Below, in pieces: positions 17,421-24,775 of a stretch of DNA of 64,000 bases. The stretch covers positions 62,001-126,000 of the forward strand of contig NZ_CAJPVG010000003.1 of assembly GCF_905397375.1 (NCBI RefSeq), given 5' to 3'. A program made the translations under genes and the position numbers. Source of the DNA: Ralstonia mannitolilytica. GTDB taxonomy: Bacteria; Pseudomonadota; Gammaproteobacteria; Burkholderiales; Burkholderiaceae. How positions within the stretch are numbered: the first letter of the stretch is position 1; each line of letters starts with the position of its first letter. A model generated the notes under the pieces. The model did no database searches, had not been told where the DNA came from, and saw only the letters and a program-made list of their open reading frames with translations.

Positions 17421-18293
17421 TCAGCCGCGGATCTGCGTCTTCCAGGCAAGCCACAGCTTGCGCAGCGGCGTGAGGTCGGTCCGCTGCGTGAGCACCTGGA
17501 AGCCGTCGGCCTCCACTTCATCAAGCAAGCGCATGGCCAGCACGCCGCGAATCAGCGCGGGGCGCTGCGCACGGCGGTCTTCGGTTGGCAGCGCCGCGAG
17601 CGCTTCGTTGTACGTGGCACGCGCGCGCTCGGCCTGGGACGCCATCAGCGGCTTGAAGCCTTCTGCATAGCGGCGGTTGAACAGGTCGGCGGCCGGCACG
17701 TTGAAACGCTGCAATTCATCCACGGGGATATAGATGCGGTTGTGCCGGACATCTTCACCGAGGTTGCGGATGAAATGGACGAGCTGCTCGGCCAGCGACA
17801 TCTGCCGCGCAAATTCCAGCGTGCGCGCATGGGTATGCCCTGCAATGCGCGCGGCCAGCCGGCCCGCCACGCCTGCCACCTGATCGCCATGGCGGCGCAG
17901 GTTGGGCCAGTCGAGATAGCGGTTCTGCATGGCGTCGGCTTCCACGCCGGCCAGCAGTTCGCCCAGGTGCACGGCGCCGATGTCGTACGTGTTCAGGAAC
18001 GGCTGCAGCGCCTTCGTGGCGGGGTGCTCGGGGCGGCCCTCGAACAGCCGCGCCAGTTCCTGCCGCCACCACTGGAGCTTGGTCTGCACGACCGACGGAT
18101 CGCTGGCATCGCGCACGGCGTCTTCCAGCTCGCGGCGCACGGCTTCGAGCGCGACGGTTGCGCGGCGGCGCTCGGGCGACAGAAACAATACGCTGTAGTA
18201 CACGTCGCTGCCGGGCGGGGCGGCCTTGTCGGCGCAGTATTCGTCGGGGGTCACGGAAGAAGCCGTTACAGTGGGTTGGAGCAGGGCGCTCAT
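17421..18293 (-). CDS. Squalene/phytoene synthase-fold protein with altered first Asp-rich motif
   Basis: 290 residues from ATG 18293. The fold resembles HpnD presqualene diphosphate synthase: DVYYSVLFLSPERRRA, TKLQWWRQEL, and a well-kept second motif NLGEDVRHNRIYIPVDEL at about 177-194. The first motif, normally like EVDDVVDE, reads ELEDAVRD at 55-62. One metal-binding aspartate has become glutamate and another arginine, and the preceding tyrosine/phenylalanine pair is also changed. No other hopanoid or carotenoid gene is nearby. Catalysis is therefore doubtful; a non-catalytic role like that proposed for the NDUFAF6-type relatives is possible. It is divergent from the RND efflux operon. Confidence 0.8.
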   Translation of the reverse strand: MSALLQPTVTASSVTPDEYCADKAAPPGSDVYYSVLFLSPERRRATVALEAVRRELEDAVRDASDPSVVQTKLQWWRQELARLFEGRPEHPATKALQPFLNTYDIGAVHLGELLAGVEADAMQNRYLDWPNLRRHGDQVAGVAGRLAARIAGHTHARTLEFARQMSLAEQLVHFIRNLGEDVRHNRIYIPVDELQRFNVPAADLFNRRYAEGFKPLMASQAERARATYNEALAALPTEDRRAQRPALIRGVLAMRLLDEVEADGFQVLTQRTDLTPLRKLWLAWKTQIRG

Positions 18294-18368
18294 TCTACAT
18301 GGCGCGGCAGTGCAGCATGCCGCCCGCCTGAGCCTTGCGAGAAAAGTCAATCAGACAACGCCGCGTCG

Positions 18369-18397
18369 TTGACCCTGCGCATTGCCGTGGGTATATT
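18369..18397 (+). promoter_or_regulatory. Sigma70-type promoter of the RND efflux operon
   Basis: TTGACC (18369-18374), 17-base spacer, TATATT (18392-18397). Transcription would begin within the palindrome that directly follows. Confidence 0.7.
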
Positions 18398-18411
18398 ACT
18401 GACCGGTCAGT
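18398..18411. promoter_or_regulatory. TetR-type operator palindrome
   Basis: ACTGACCGGTCAGT is a perfect 14-bp palindrome directly after the -10 box, covering the expected transcription start. Its form matches operators of TetR-family efflux repressors. No tetR gene lies in the window, so the repressor acts in trans. Confidence 0.65.
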
Positions 18412-18430
18412 TATTTACTGAGAGCGTGTC

Positions 18431-19639
18431 ATGCCTGCGATGTACCCGTCGTACCTGCATTCGGACTTCACCGGTTCCTCCGACACGCCTTCGGTGTCGC
18501 GCGGACGCATCCCCCGCGTGGCGGCCACCGCGGCGTTGCTCACGGCGGCGGCACTGCTTGCCGGCTGCAGCAAGGAACAGCCCAAGGCTCCCGAGGTGCG
18601 TCCGGTGCGCACCATGACCGTCACCAGTGAACACGGCGCCGGCACCGCGGAGTTTTCCGGCGACGTGCGCCCGCGCATTGAATCGCGCCTCGGTTTCCGC
18701 GTGCCGGGCAAGATCGTCGCGCGGCTCGTGGATGTGGGTGCGACGGTCAAGAAAGGCCAGGTGCTCGCCCGGCTCGATCCGACCGATCTGGCGCTCGCGC
18801 AGCAGTCGGCCCAGGCGCAACTGTCGGCCGCCAAGACCGACCGCGACCTCGCCGCGGCTGACCTCAAACGTTTCTCCGAACTGTTTGCCAAGGGCTTCAT
18901 CAGCGCGGCCGAGCAGCAACGCCATCAAGCCAATTACGACGCCGCGCAGGCACGCTATGAGCAGGCCGCGGCGGGTTATCGCAATCAGTCCAACCAGGCC
19001 GCGTATGCCACGCTCGAAGCCGACGCCGATGGCGTGGTGACTGGCGTGGACGCGGAAGTCGGGCAGGTGGTGTCCGCCGGCCAGCCCGTGGTGCGCGTGG
19101 CCCAGACGGCCGAGAAGGAAGTGGTGGTCGGCATCCCGGAAGACCAGGTCGACACGCTGCGCAAGTCGCCCGAGGTGAGCGTCAGGCTTTGGGCCGACCA
19201 GTCGCGCAGCATTCCGGCCAAGGTGCGCGAGATTGCGCCCGCGGCGGACCCGCTCACGCGCACGTACACCGTGAAGATTTCGATTCCGAATCCGCCACCC
19301 GAACTGAAACTCGGTATGACCGCGGTTGCCACGTTTGTACGCCCCGGCGGCGGTGCCGACAGCGGCGGCATGGGCGTGCGCGTGCCGATCACCGCGCTGC
19401 TGCAGGAGCAGGGCAAGAACGTGGTGTGGCTGTACGACGCCGCATCGCAGACGGTCAAGCCGGTGCCGGTGACGGTCGGTGCGCCGCGCGACAACGTGCT
19501 GCTGGTCACCCGCGGACTGCAGCCCGGCCAGACCATCGTCACCGCCGGCGTGCACCTGCTCAAGGCCGGCCAGAAGGTGATGCCGATGGCCCCGGCCGAT
19601 CAACCGTCGGCGCAGTCTGCCATCACGCCGCGCCGTTGA
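18431..19639 (+). CDS. RND efflux periplasmic adaptor lipoprotein
   Basis: 402 residues. A lipobox LLAGC places the lipidated cysteine at C46, so the adaptor is anchored in the inner membrane and spans the periplasm. Membrane-fusion-protein parts are visible in order: barrel-sandwich half (RLGFRVPGKIVARLVDVGATVKKGQVLARLD), a coiled-coil hairpin (about 125-190), then beta-barrel and membrane-proximal regions. It is followed 42 bp later by the pump gene. The outer-membrane channel gene is absent, so the pump probably borrows a TolC-like protein. The start at ATG 18431 leaves a long pre-lipobox region; ATG 18440 is an alternative. Expression is probably repressed through the palindrome at 18398. 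Confidence 0.9.
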   Translation: MPAMYPSYLHSDFTGSSDTPSVSRGRIPRVAATAALLTAAALLAGCSKEQPKAPEVRPVRTMTVTSEHGAGTAEFSGDVRPRIESRLGFRVPGKIVARLVDVGATVKKGQVLARLDPTDLALAQQSAQAQLSAAKTDRDLAAADLKRFSELFAKGFISAAEQQRHQANYDAAQARYEQAAAGYRNQSNQAAYATLEADADGVVTGVDAEVGQVVSAGQPVVRVAQTAEKEVVVGIPEDQVDTLRKSPEVSVRLWADQSRSIPAKVREIAPAADPLTRTYTVKISIPNPPPELKLGMTAVATFVRPGGGADSGGMGVRVPITALLQEQGKNVVWLYDAASQTVKPVPVTVGAPRDNVLLVTRGLQPGQTIVTAGVHLLKAGQKVMPMAPADQPSAQSAITPRR

Positions 19640-19681
19640 TCGACGCCCCGGCCCTCGCCAACACACGCACACACCGCGCGC

Positions 19682-22600
19682 ATGGAACATTCCCGTTTCA
19701 ACCTGTCACGCTGGGCGCTTGAACATCAGCCGCTCACGCGCTTCCTGTTGGTGGCGCTGCTGCTCGGCGGCATCTTTGCGTATTCGAAGCTGGGGCAGGA
19801 CGAAGACCCGCCGTTCACGTTCCGCGCAATGGTGGTGCAGGCCTTCTGGCCGGGCGCCACGGCGGAGCAGATGTCGCGCCAGGTGACCGACAAGATTGAG
19901 AAGGCGCTGCAGGAAGTGCCATACGCGTGGAAAATCCGCAGCTACTCCAAGCCCGGCGAGACGCTAGTCACGTTCCAGTTGGCCGACACGTCGCCCGCCA
20001 AGGAAACGCAGCAGCTCTGGTACACGGTGCGCAAGAAGGTGGGCGACATTGCGCCGACCTTGCCGCAGGGTGTGCGCGGGCCGTACTTCAACGACGACTT
20101 TGGCGACGTGTACGGCTCGATCTACGCGCTGTCGGCCGATGGCTTTACCTACCGGCAGCTCAACGACTACGCCGATGCGATCCGCCAGCAGCTGCTGCGC
20201 GTGCCGAACGTCGCCAAGGTGGAGCTGCTCGGCGATCAGGACGAGAAGATCTACATCGAGTTCCAGCAGGCCAAGCTGGCGCAGATGGGGCTGGACATCA
20301 ACACCATTGCCACGCAGATCGGGCAGCAGAACAACATCGGCCCCAGCGGCGTGCTGGTGACGCCGACCGACAACGTGCAGATCCGCCTTTCCGGCCAGTT
20401 TTCAGACATCCGCGACCTGGAAAACCTGAGCCTGCGCGGCCCCGGCGGCACGACCAACATCCGCCTGGGCGACATCGCCACCGTGAAGCACGGCTACATC
20501 GATCCGCCGCACGCCAAGATGCGCTTCAACGGCAAGGAGGTGATCGGTCTGGGCATCTCGATGACCAAGGGCGGCGACATCATCCAGCTCGGCAAGGACT
20601 TGCGTGCGACGGTCGAGAAGATCCGCGCGAAGCTGCCGGTCGGCATCGAGATGGAGCAGGTGCAGAACCAGCCGAAATCGGTGCAGAACTCGGTGGGCGA
20701 GTTCGTGCATGTACTGATCGAGGCGGTGGTGATCGTGCTGGCGGTTAGCTTTCTTTCGCTCGGCCTGCACACCAAGCCGAAGCTGCGCATCGACATCTGG
20801 CCGGGCCTGGTCGTGGCGCTGACGATTCCCCTGGTGCTGGCGGTGACGTTCCTGTTCATGAACATCTTCGACATCGGCCTGCACAAGATTTCGCTCGGCG
20901 CCCTGATCATCGCGCTGGGCCTGCTGGTCGATGACGCGATCATCGCGGTCGAGATGATGGTGCGCAAGCTGGAAGAGGGCTTCTCCAAGATGGAGGCCGC
21001 CACCTTTGCCTACACGTCCACCGCCATGCCGATGCTCACGGGCACGCTGATCACCGCCACGGGCTTCCTGCCGGTCGGGCTGGCACGCTCGACGGTGGGC
21101 GAATACACATTCGGCATCTTCGCCGTGACGGCGCTGGCGCTGGTGCTGTCATGGTTTGCGGCCGTCGTGTTCGTGCCGTATCTCGGCTTCCTGCTGTTGC
21201 GCACGAAATCGCACGTGGGCGACGGCGGCCATCACGAACTGTTCGATACGCCGTTCTACAACCGATTCCGCGGCTGGGTGAACTGGTGCGTCGAGTACCG
21301 CAAGACGGTGATCGTCGTCACGCTGGTGGCGTTCGGGCTGGGCGTGTTCGGCTTCAAGTACGTGGAGAAGCAGTTCTTCCCCGATTCGAGCCGGCCTGAG
21401 CTGATGGTGGAGCTCTGGCTGCCGGAAGGCTCCAGCTTCAACCAGACCGAAACCGAAGCGAAGCGCTTCGAAGCGCTGATGCGCAAGGAGCAGAACGTCG
21501 ACAGCGTGACGCTGTTCATCGGCTCCGGCGCGCCGCGCTTCTACCTGCCGCTCGACCAGATCCTGCCGCAAACGAACGTGGCGCAGGCCATCGTCATGCC
21601 GACATCGCTCGAGACGCGCGAGGGTGTGCGCCAGCGCGTCATCGGCTTGCTGAAGTCGCAATTCCCGCATCTGCGCGGCCGCGTGAAGCTGCTGCCCAAC
21701 GGGCCGCCGGTGCCGTATCCGGTGCAGTTCCGCGTGATGGGCCCGGACATTGGCGGCGTGCGCAAGATTGCCGACCAGGTCAAGGCGATCATGCAGGCGA
21801 ACCCCAATACCGTGGGCGTGAACGACAACTGGAACGAGAACGTCAAGGTCCTGCGGCTGGACATCGACCAGGACAAGGCCCGTGCGCTTGGCGTGTCCAC
21901 GGGGTCGATCTCGCAGGTCACGCAGACGGTGCTGTCCGGCGCGCCCATCGCGCAGTACCGTGACGGCGACAAGCTGCTGGACATCGTGATGCGCCCCGAG
22001 GCGAACGAGCGCAACACGCTCGATGCGCTGCAGCGCGTGCAGGTGCCGACGGCCAGCGGCCGCGCGGTGCCGCTTACACAGGTGGCGCGCGTGGGCTTTG
22101 CATGGGAGCCGGGGGTAATCTGGCGCGAGAACCGCGACTACGGCATCACCGTGCAGTCGGATGTGGTTGATGGCGTGCAGGGCCCGACCGTGACGGCGCA
22201 GATCAACCCGCTGCTCGACAAGATCCGCGCAGACCTGCCGCCCGACTACCAGATCAAGATCGCCGGCGCGGAAGAGGAGAGTGCCAACGCCGGCGCGTCC
22301 ATCGCCGCGCAGATGCCGCTGTGCATCTTCATCATCTTCCTGCTGCTGATGCTCCAGCTCCACAGCTTCTCGCGCTCTGTGATGGTGTTCCTGACGGGCC
22401 CGCTCGGCCTGATTGGCGCGGCCGCCACGCTGCTGCTGCTGCGCGCGCCGATGGGCTTCGTGGCGCAGCTCGGCATTACCGCGCTGATCGGGATGATCAT
22501 CCGCAACTCGGTCATCCTGGTGGATCAGATCGAGCAGGACGTGGCCGCCGGTGTGCCCACATGGAACGCCATCGTCGAAGCGGCAGTGCGGCGCTTCCGT

Positions 22601-22801
22601 CCCATCATCCTCACGGCGGCTGCGGCGGTGCTCGCGATGATTCCGCTCTCGCGCAGCGTGTTCTGGGGCCCGATGGCGGCGGCCATCATGGGCGGGCTGA
22701 TCATCGCTACGGTGCTGACGCTGCTGTTCCTGCCCGCGCTGTATGCGGCCTGGTTCCGCGTGAAGCGGCCCGAAGCCCGGGCCGCCGCGCCGACTGCCTG
22801 A
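19682..22801 (+). CDS. RND efflux permease (HAE1-like)
   Basis: 1039 residues, full length for an RND pump with 12 membrane segments and two large periplasmic loops. TM1 is near residues 20-38. The TM4 proton-relay aspartates lie in GLLVDDAIIAVEMM. The start MEHSRFNLSRWALEHQPLTRF and the porter segments resemble the TriC/MdtB-like branch of drug or biocide exporters rather than the heavy-metal CzcA branch, whose metal-relay motif I do not see. It works with the adaptor encoded upstream. The substrate cannot be told from sequence. Confidence 0.9.
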   Translation: MEHSRFNLSRWALEHQPLTRFLLVALLLGGIFAYSKLGQDEDPPFTFRAMVVQAFWPGATAEQMSRQVTDKIEKALQEVPYAWKIRSYSKPGETLVTFQLADTSPAKETQQLWYTVRKKVGDIAPTLPQGVRGPYFNDDFGDVYGSIYALSADGFTYRQLNDYADAIRQQLLRVPNVAKVELLGDQDEKIYIEFQQAKLAQMGLDINTIATQIGQQNNIGPSGVLVTPTDNVQIRLSGQFSDIRDLENLSLRGPGGTTNIRLGDIATVKHGYIDPPHAKMRFNGKEVIGLGISMTKGGDIIQLGKDLRATVEKIRAKLPVGIEMEQVQNQPKSVQNSVGEFVHVLIEAVVIVLAVSFLSLGLHTKPKLRIDIWPGLVVALTIPLVLAVTFLFMNIFDIGLHKISLGALIIALGLLVDDAIIAVEMMVRKLEEGFSKMEAATFAYTSTAMPMLTGTLITATGFLPVGLARSTVGEYTFGIFAVTALALVLSWFAAVVFVPYLGFLLLRTKSHVGDGGHHELFDTPFYNRFRGWVNWCVEYRKTVIVVTLVAFGLGVFGFKYVEKQFFPDSSRPELMVELWLPEGSSFNQTETEAKRFEALMRKEQNVDSVTLFIGSGAPRFYLPLDQILPQTNVAQAIVMPTSLETREGVRQRVIGLLKSQFPHLRGRVKLLPNGPPVPYPVQFRVMGPDIGGVRKIADQVKAIMQANPNTVGVNDNWNENVKVLRLDIDQDKARALGVSTGSISQVTQTVLSGAPIAQYRDGDKLLDIVMRPEANERNTLDALQRVQVPTASGRAVPLTQVARVGFAWEPGVIWRENRDYGITVQSDVVDGVQGPTVTAQINPLLDKIRADLPPDYQIKIAGAEEESANAGASIAAQMPLCIFIIFLLLMLQLHSFSRSVMVFLTGPLGLIGAAATLLLLRAPMGFVAQLGITALIGMIIRNSVILVDQIEQDVAAGVPTWNAIVEAAVRRFRPIILTAAAAVLAMIPLSRSVFWGPMAAAIMGGLIIATVLTLLFLPALYAAWFRVKRPEARAAAPTA

Positions 22802-22851
22802 CGGCGGCGAGGGAAGGCGCAATCCCGGCCACGCGCGGTGCGGGCGGGGGA

Positions 22852-22881
22852 TTGGAAACCCTCGGACGACTGCGATATAAT
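22852..22881 (+). promoter_or_regulatory. tRNA-Leu promoter
   Basis: TTGGAA (22852-22857), 18-base spacer, consensus TATAAT (22876-22881), 48 bp before the tRNA. A short GC hairpin (CGGCGCCC / GGGCGCCG) lies in the 5' leader. Confidence 0.65.
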
Positions 22882-22928
22882 CGCCGGCTTCCTTACCGGC
22901 GCCCTCAGCGGGCGCCGCGTTCCATCCG

Positions 22929-23015
22929 GCGAGGGTGGCGAAATTGGTAGACGCACCAGGTTTAGGTCCTGACGCCAGCAATGGTGTAGGGGTTCGAGTC
23001 CCCTCCCTCGCACCA
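22929..23015 (+). tRNA. tRNA-Leu (anticodon TAG)
   Basis: 87 bases with encoded CCA. The acceptor arms GCGAGGG and CCCTCGC pair fully, the anticodon loop TTTAGGT gives UAG, and the long variable arm expected for leucine tRNA is present. The TpsiC sequence GGTTCGAGTCC is intact. The sequence beyond it changes character (see 23099-26095), so this tRNA is a possible integration site. Confidence 0.97.
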
Positions 23016-23098
23016 GAATTCTCTTGCAGATCAGCGATTTAGCTTCAAAGGCGTTCCTGCCGCCGAGCGCTTTCACACGCGACGCCTTGTCCACCGCA

Positions 23099-23683
23099 TC
23101 AGCGATCGCGAGTCTCTTTGAGCCACAGGCTCATAAGCCCAGCGCGGCCGCGCACACCGAACTTCCGATAAATGCTCGTGACGTAGGAATGCGTCGTGGA
23201 AATGGCAAGGCCGAGTTGTTCGGCAATCTGCTTTTCCGCGGCTTCCGTCAGCAACAGCTGCAATACCCTGCATTCGTGGGGCGCCAGCCGCTCCTTCAGT
23301 TGTGCGAGCGGGTTGTGCGCGCCGGCCGTTCTCAGTGCCGTGATGTTGCGTGCCACGCCGATGCGCAGCCGATGCTCGACATTCCACCGCGCCGACCATG
23401 ACAAGTAGACATCGTTGCCCAGCTGATGCCGGTAGCGGTTCTCAAATCCGGTGCGTCTGGCGCCGGCCTGAACGCGGGCCGCTTCCCGCTGTGTCCGATC
23501 GCGGTCGTCCGGCGCCACAAGCTCGAGCATGAACTGGCCGACCAGTTCGGATGGCCGATAGCCGAGGATTTCCTCCCACGCGGCATTGGCGTAACGGATT
23601 CGCCCGGTCTCGTCGACCATGAAAACGGCATCCGGCAGGCTGTCGGCCAACGTGATCGCGCTCACTTCTTTGAGAACTTCCAT
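23099..23683 (-). CDS. PAS-LuxR type transcriptional regulator
   Basis: 194 residues. A PAS domain occupies about 10-115 (SLPDAVFMVDETGRIRYANAAWEEILGY, then a PAC-like RDRTQREAARVQAG). A LuxR/GerE helix-turn-helix occupies about 128-190 (LAPHECRVLQLLLTEAAEKQIAEQLGLAISTTHSYVTSIYRKFGV). There is no receiver domain, so it resembles small PAS-LuxR sensors that detect a ligand, redox or oxygen state directly. The partner and targets are unknown. It stands alone on the minus strand, 83 bp after tRNA-Leu. Confidence 0.8.
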   Translation of the reverse strand: MEVLKEVSAITLADSLPDAVFMVDETGRIRYANAAWEEILGYRPSELVGQFMLELVAPDDRDRTQREAARVQAGARRTGFENRYRHQLGNDVYLSWSARWNVEHRLRIGVARNITALRTAGAHNPLAQLKERLAPHECRVLQLLLTEAAEKQIAEQLGLAISTTHSYVTSIYRKFGVRGRAGLMSLWLKETRDR

Positions 23684-24232
23684 GCTCTGCCGCTTTCGAT
23701 CTGGACTGCGAAGGAAGAATGGCTGGCTTACCGAGGCCCATCGCCGAGCAAGGTTGCAGCCTGCGCCTTGATGGCGACCACGCCGGCGGCCTGTCTAGCA
23801 CCGGAAGACAGCATCGGACCACGCCTACACGGGAATGCTTACCCTCTGATTAGCAGGGTGCCAGCCAGAATAGCGTCTGCTATCGTTTCCCACAATGTGC
23901 GGTGCCAGCATCACGCCGGACTCACGACATTCAAGGCACATTCGCTCCGACGGGGCGGGCGCGATGCAAACGAGGGGGAAGCCTGTGAGCGAGCCAGCCG
24001 GCGCAGACCGGCCTCAGCGCTCGCGGGCATCGGCGAAAAATATAAGAACTCGCGGGACGTTTCAAAGAATGGGGAAGTTTTCGCGCACCAATCCAGCGGC
24101 GGATCCGGGGAGGGACCTCCGCCGCCCATGCGCCGCCGACTGTGCTGGCGAGCTGCGACAGCGACGATCAGCTTATCCGGTCGGCAAAGACATGCGTGAA
24201 TAAGCCTGTCGACACTCTGCGCGCGGCATCCT
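23684..24232. other. Gene-free stretch
   Basis: 549 bp between the divergent PAS-LuxR and HicB-like genes. I see no convincing coding frame; open frames here are overlapping shadows without a ribosome site or family resemblance. It is less GC-rich in places (about 23825-23900 and 24035-24080) than surrounding genes. Promoters for both flanking genes must lie here; TATAAG near 24043 is the only suggestive box. Confidence 0.5.
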
Positions 24233-24682
24233 ATGGACCTCCTCTATAAAGTCAGGCTGTACCAGGAGAACGGTCACTACTTTGCCGTCCTGGTAGCGTC
24301 GGGCACGCTGCATTCCAGCACAGGGCGAAACATCGCCGAAGCCTTGGAAAACCTGGGGAGGTCCATGGCCGATCACCCTGCGGCCGCACCGGCTGATTGC
24401 CCAGTGAATCCGAAAGAGCGTGAGGCAAAATGCCAAACAGCGGAGCCCGTGCCGGCTGCTCCGGAGGTTCGGCGCCGCGCCGCTCTCGTCAAGCAACGTC
24501 TTGACGAGCGTTTCGGCAAGGCCACCCTGCGCGAGCTGGCGGACAAGCTCGGGCTGGACAACGTCACCCCGCAACTGCTCTCGTCCTCGATAGCGGGCAG
24601 AGGGGCGAAGCGTGTTCGGCTCGCCATTGCGGCCGCGCTTGGCGAAGACCCGAACACGCTCTGGCCGGCAGGACGCCATTGA
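24233..24682 (+). CDS. Small regulator-like protein: HicB-like N-terminus joined to an Nlp/Ner-like C-terminus
   Basis: 149 residues. Residues 4-45 (YKVRLYQENGHYFAVLVASG and RNIAEALENLGRSM) match the HicB antitoxin pattern of a short beta hairpin followed by a helix with EALENL. Residues about 83-149 resemble the Nlp/Ner-type helix-turn-helix: TLRELADKLGL, then RVRLAIAAALGEDPNTLWP, like the IADALGxxPxxIWP ending of that family. A Pro/Ala-rich linker joins them. No hicA toxin gene is next to it. Both assignments rest on pattern recognition alone. ATG 24233 has no good ribosome site, so the start is uncertain. Confidence 0.55.
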   Translation: MDLLYKVRLYQENGHYFAVLVASGTLHSSTGRNIAEALENLGRSMADHPAAAPADCPVNPKEREAKCQTAEPVPAAPEVRRRAALVKQRLDERFGKATLRELADKLGLDNVTPQLLSSSIAGRGAKRVRLAIAAALGEDPNTLWPAGRH

Positions 24683-24692
24683 CAATCGGTGC

Positions 24693-24767
24693 GCCGTTGA
24701 ATGGGTGCGAATCGCCCCCTCAGGCGGCGGAGCACGGCGGGTCCGTTCGCCCGCACCCTTCAACGGC
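24693..24767. repeat. Long interrupted inverted repeat between convergent genes
   Basis: GCCGTTGAA plus GGGTGCG (24693-24709, with one unpaired T at 24702) is complementary over 16 bp to 24752-24767, across 42 bases. It lies in the 93-bp gap between the convergent HicB-like and MFS genes. It could be a two-way terminator or a remnant of a mobile-element end. Confidence 0.6.
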
Positions 24768-24775
24768 AGCCGGTT

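Noticed and set aside
23426..24199. 257-codon plus-strand frame in the PAS-LuxR/HicB gap
   Set aside because: Half of it is antisense to the PAS-LuxR gene and the rest has no ribosome site or recognisable domain.
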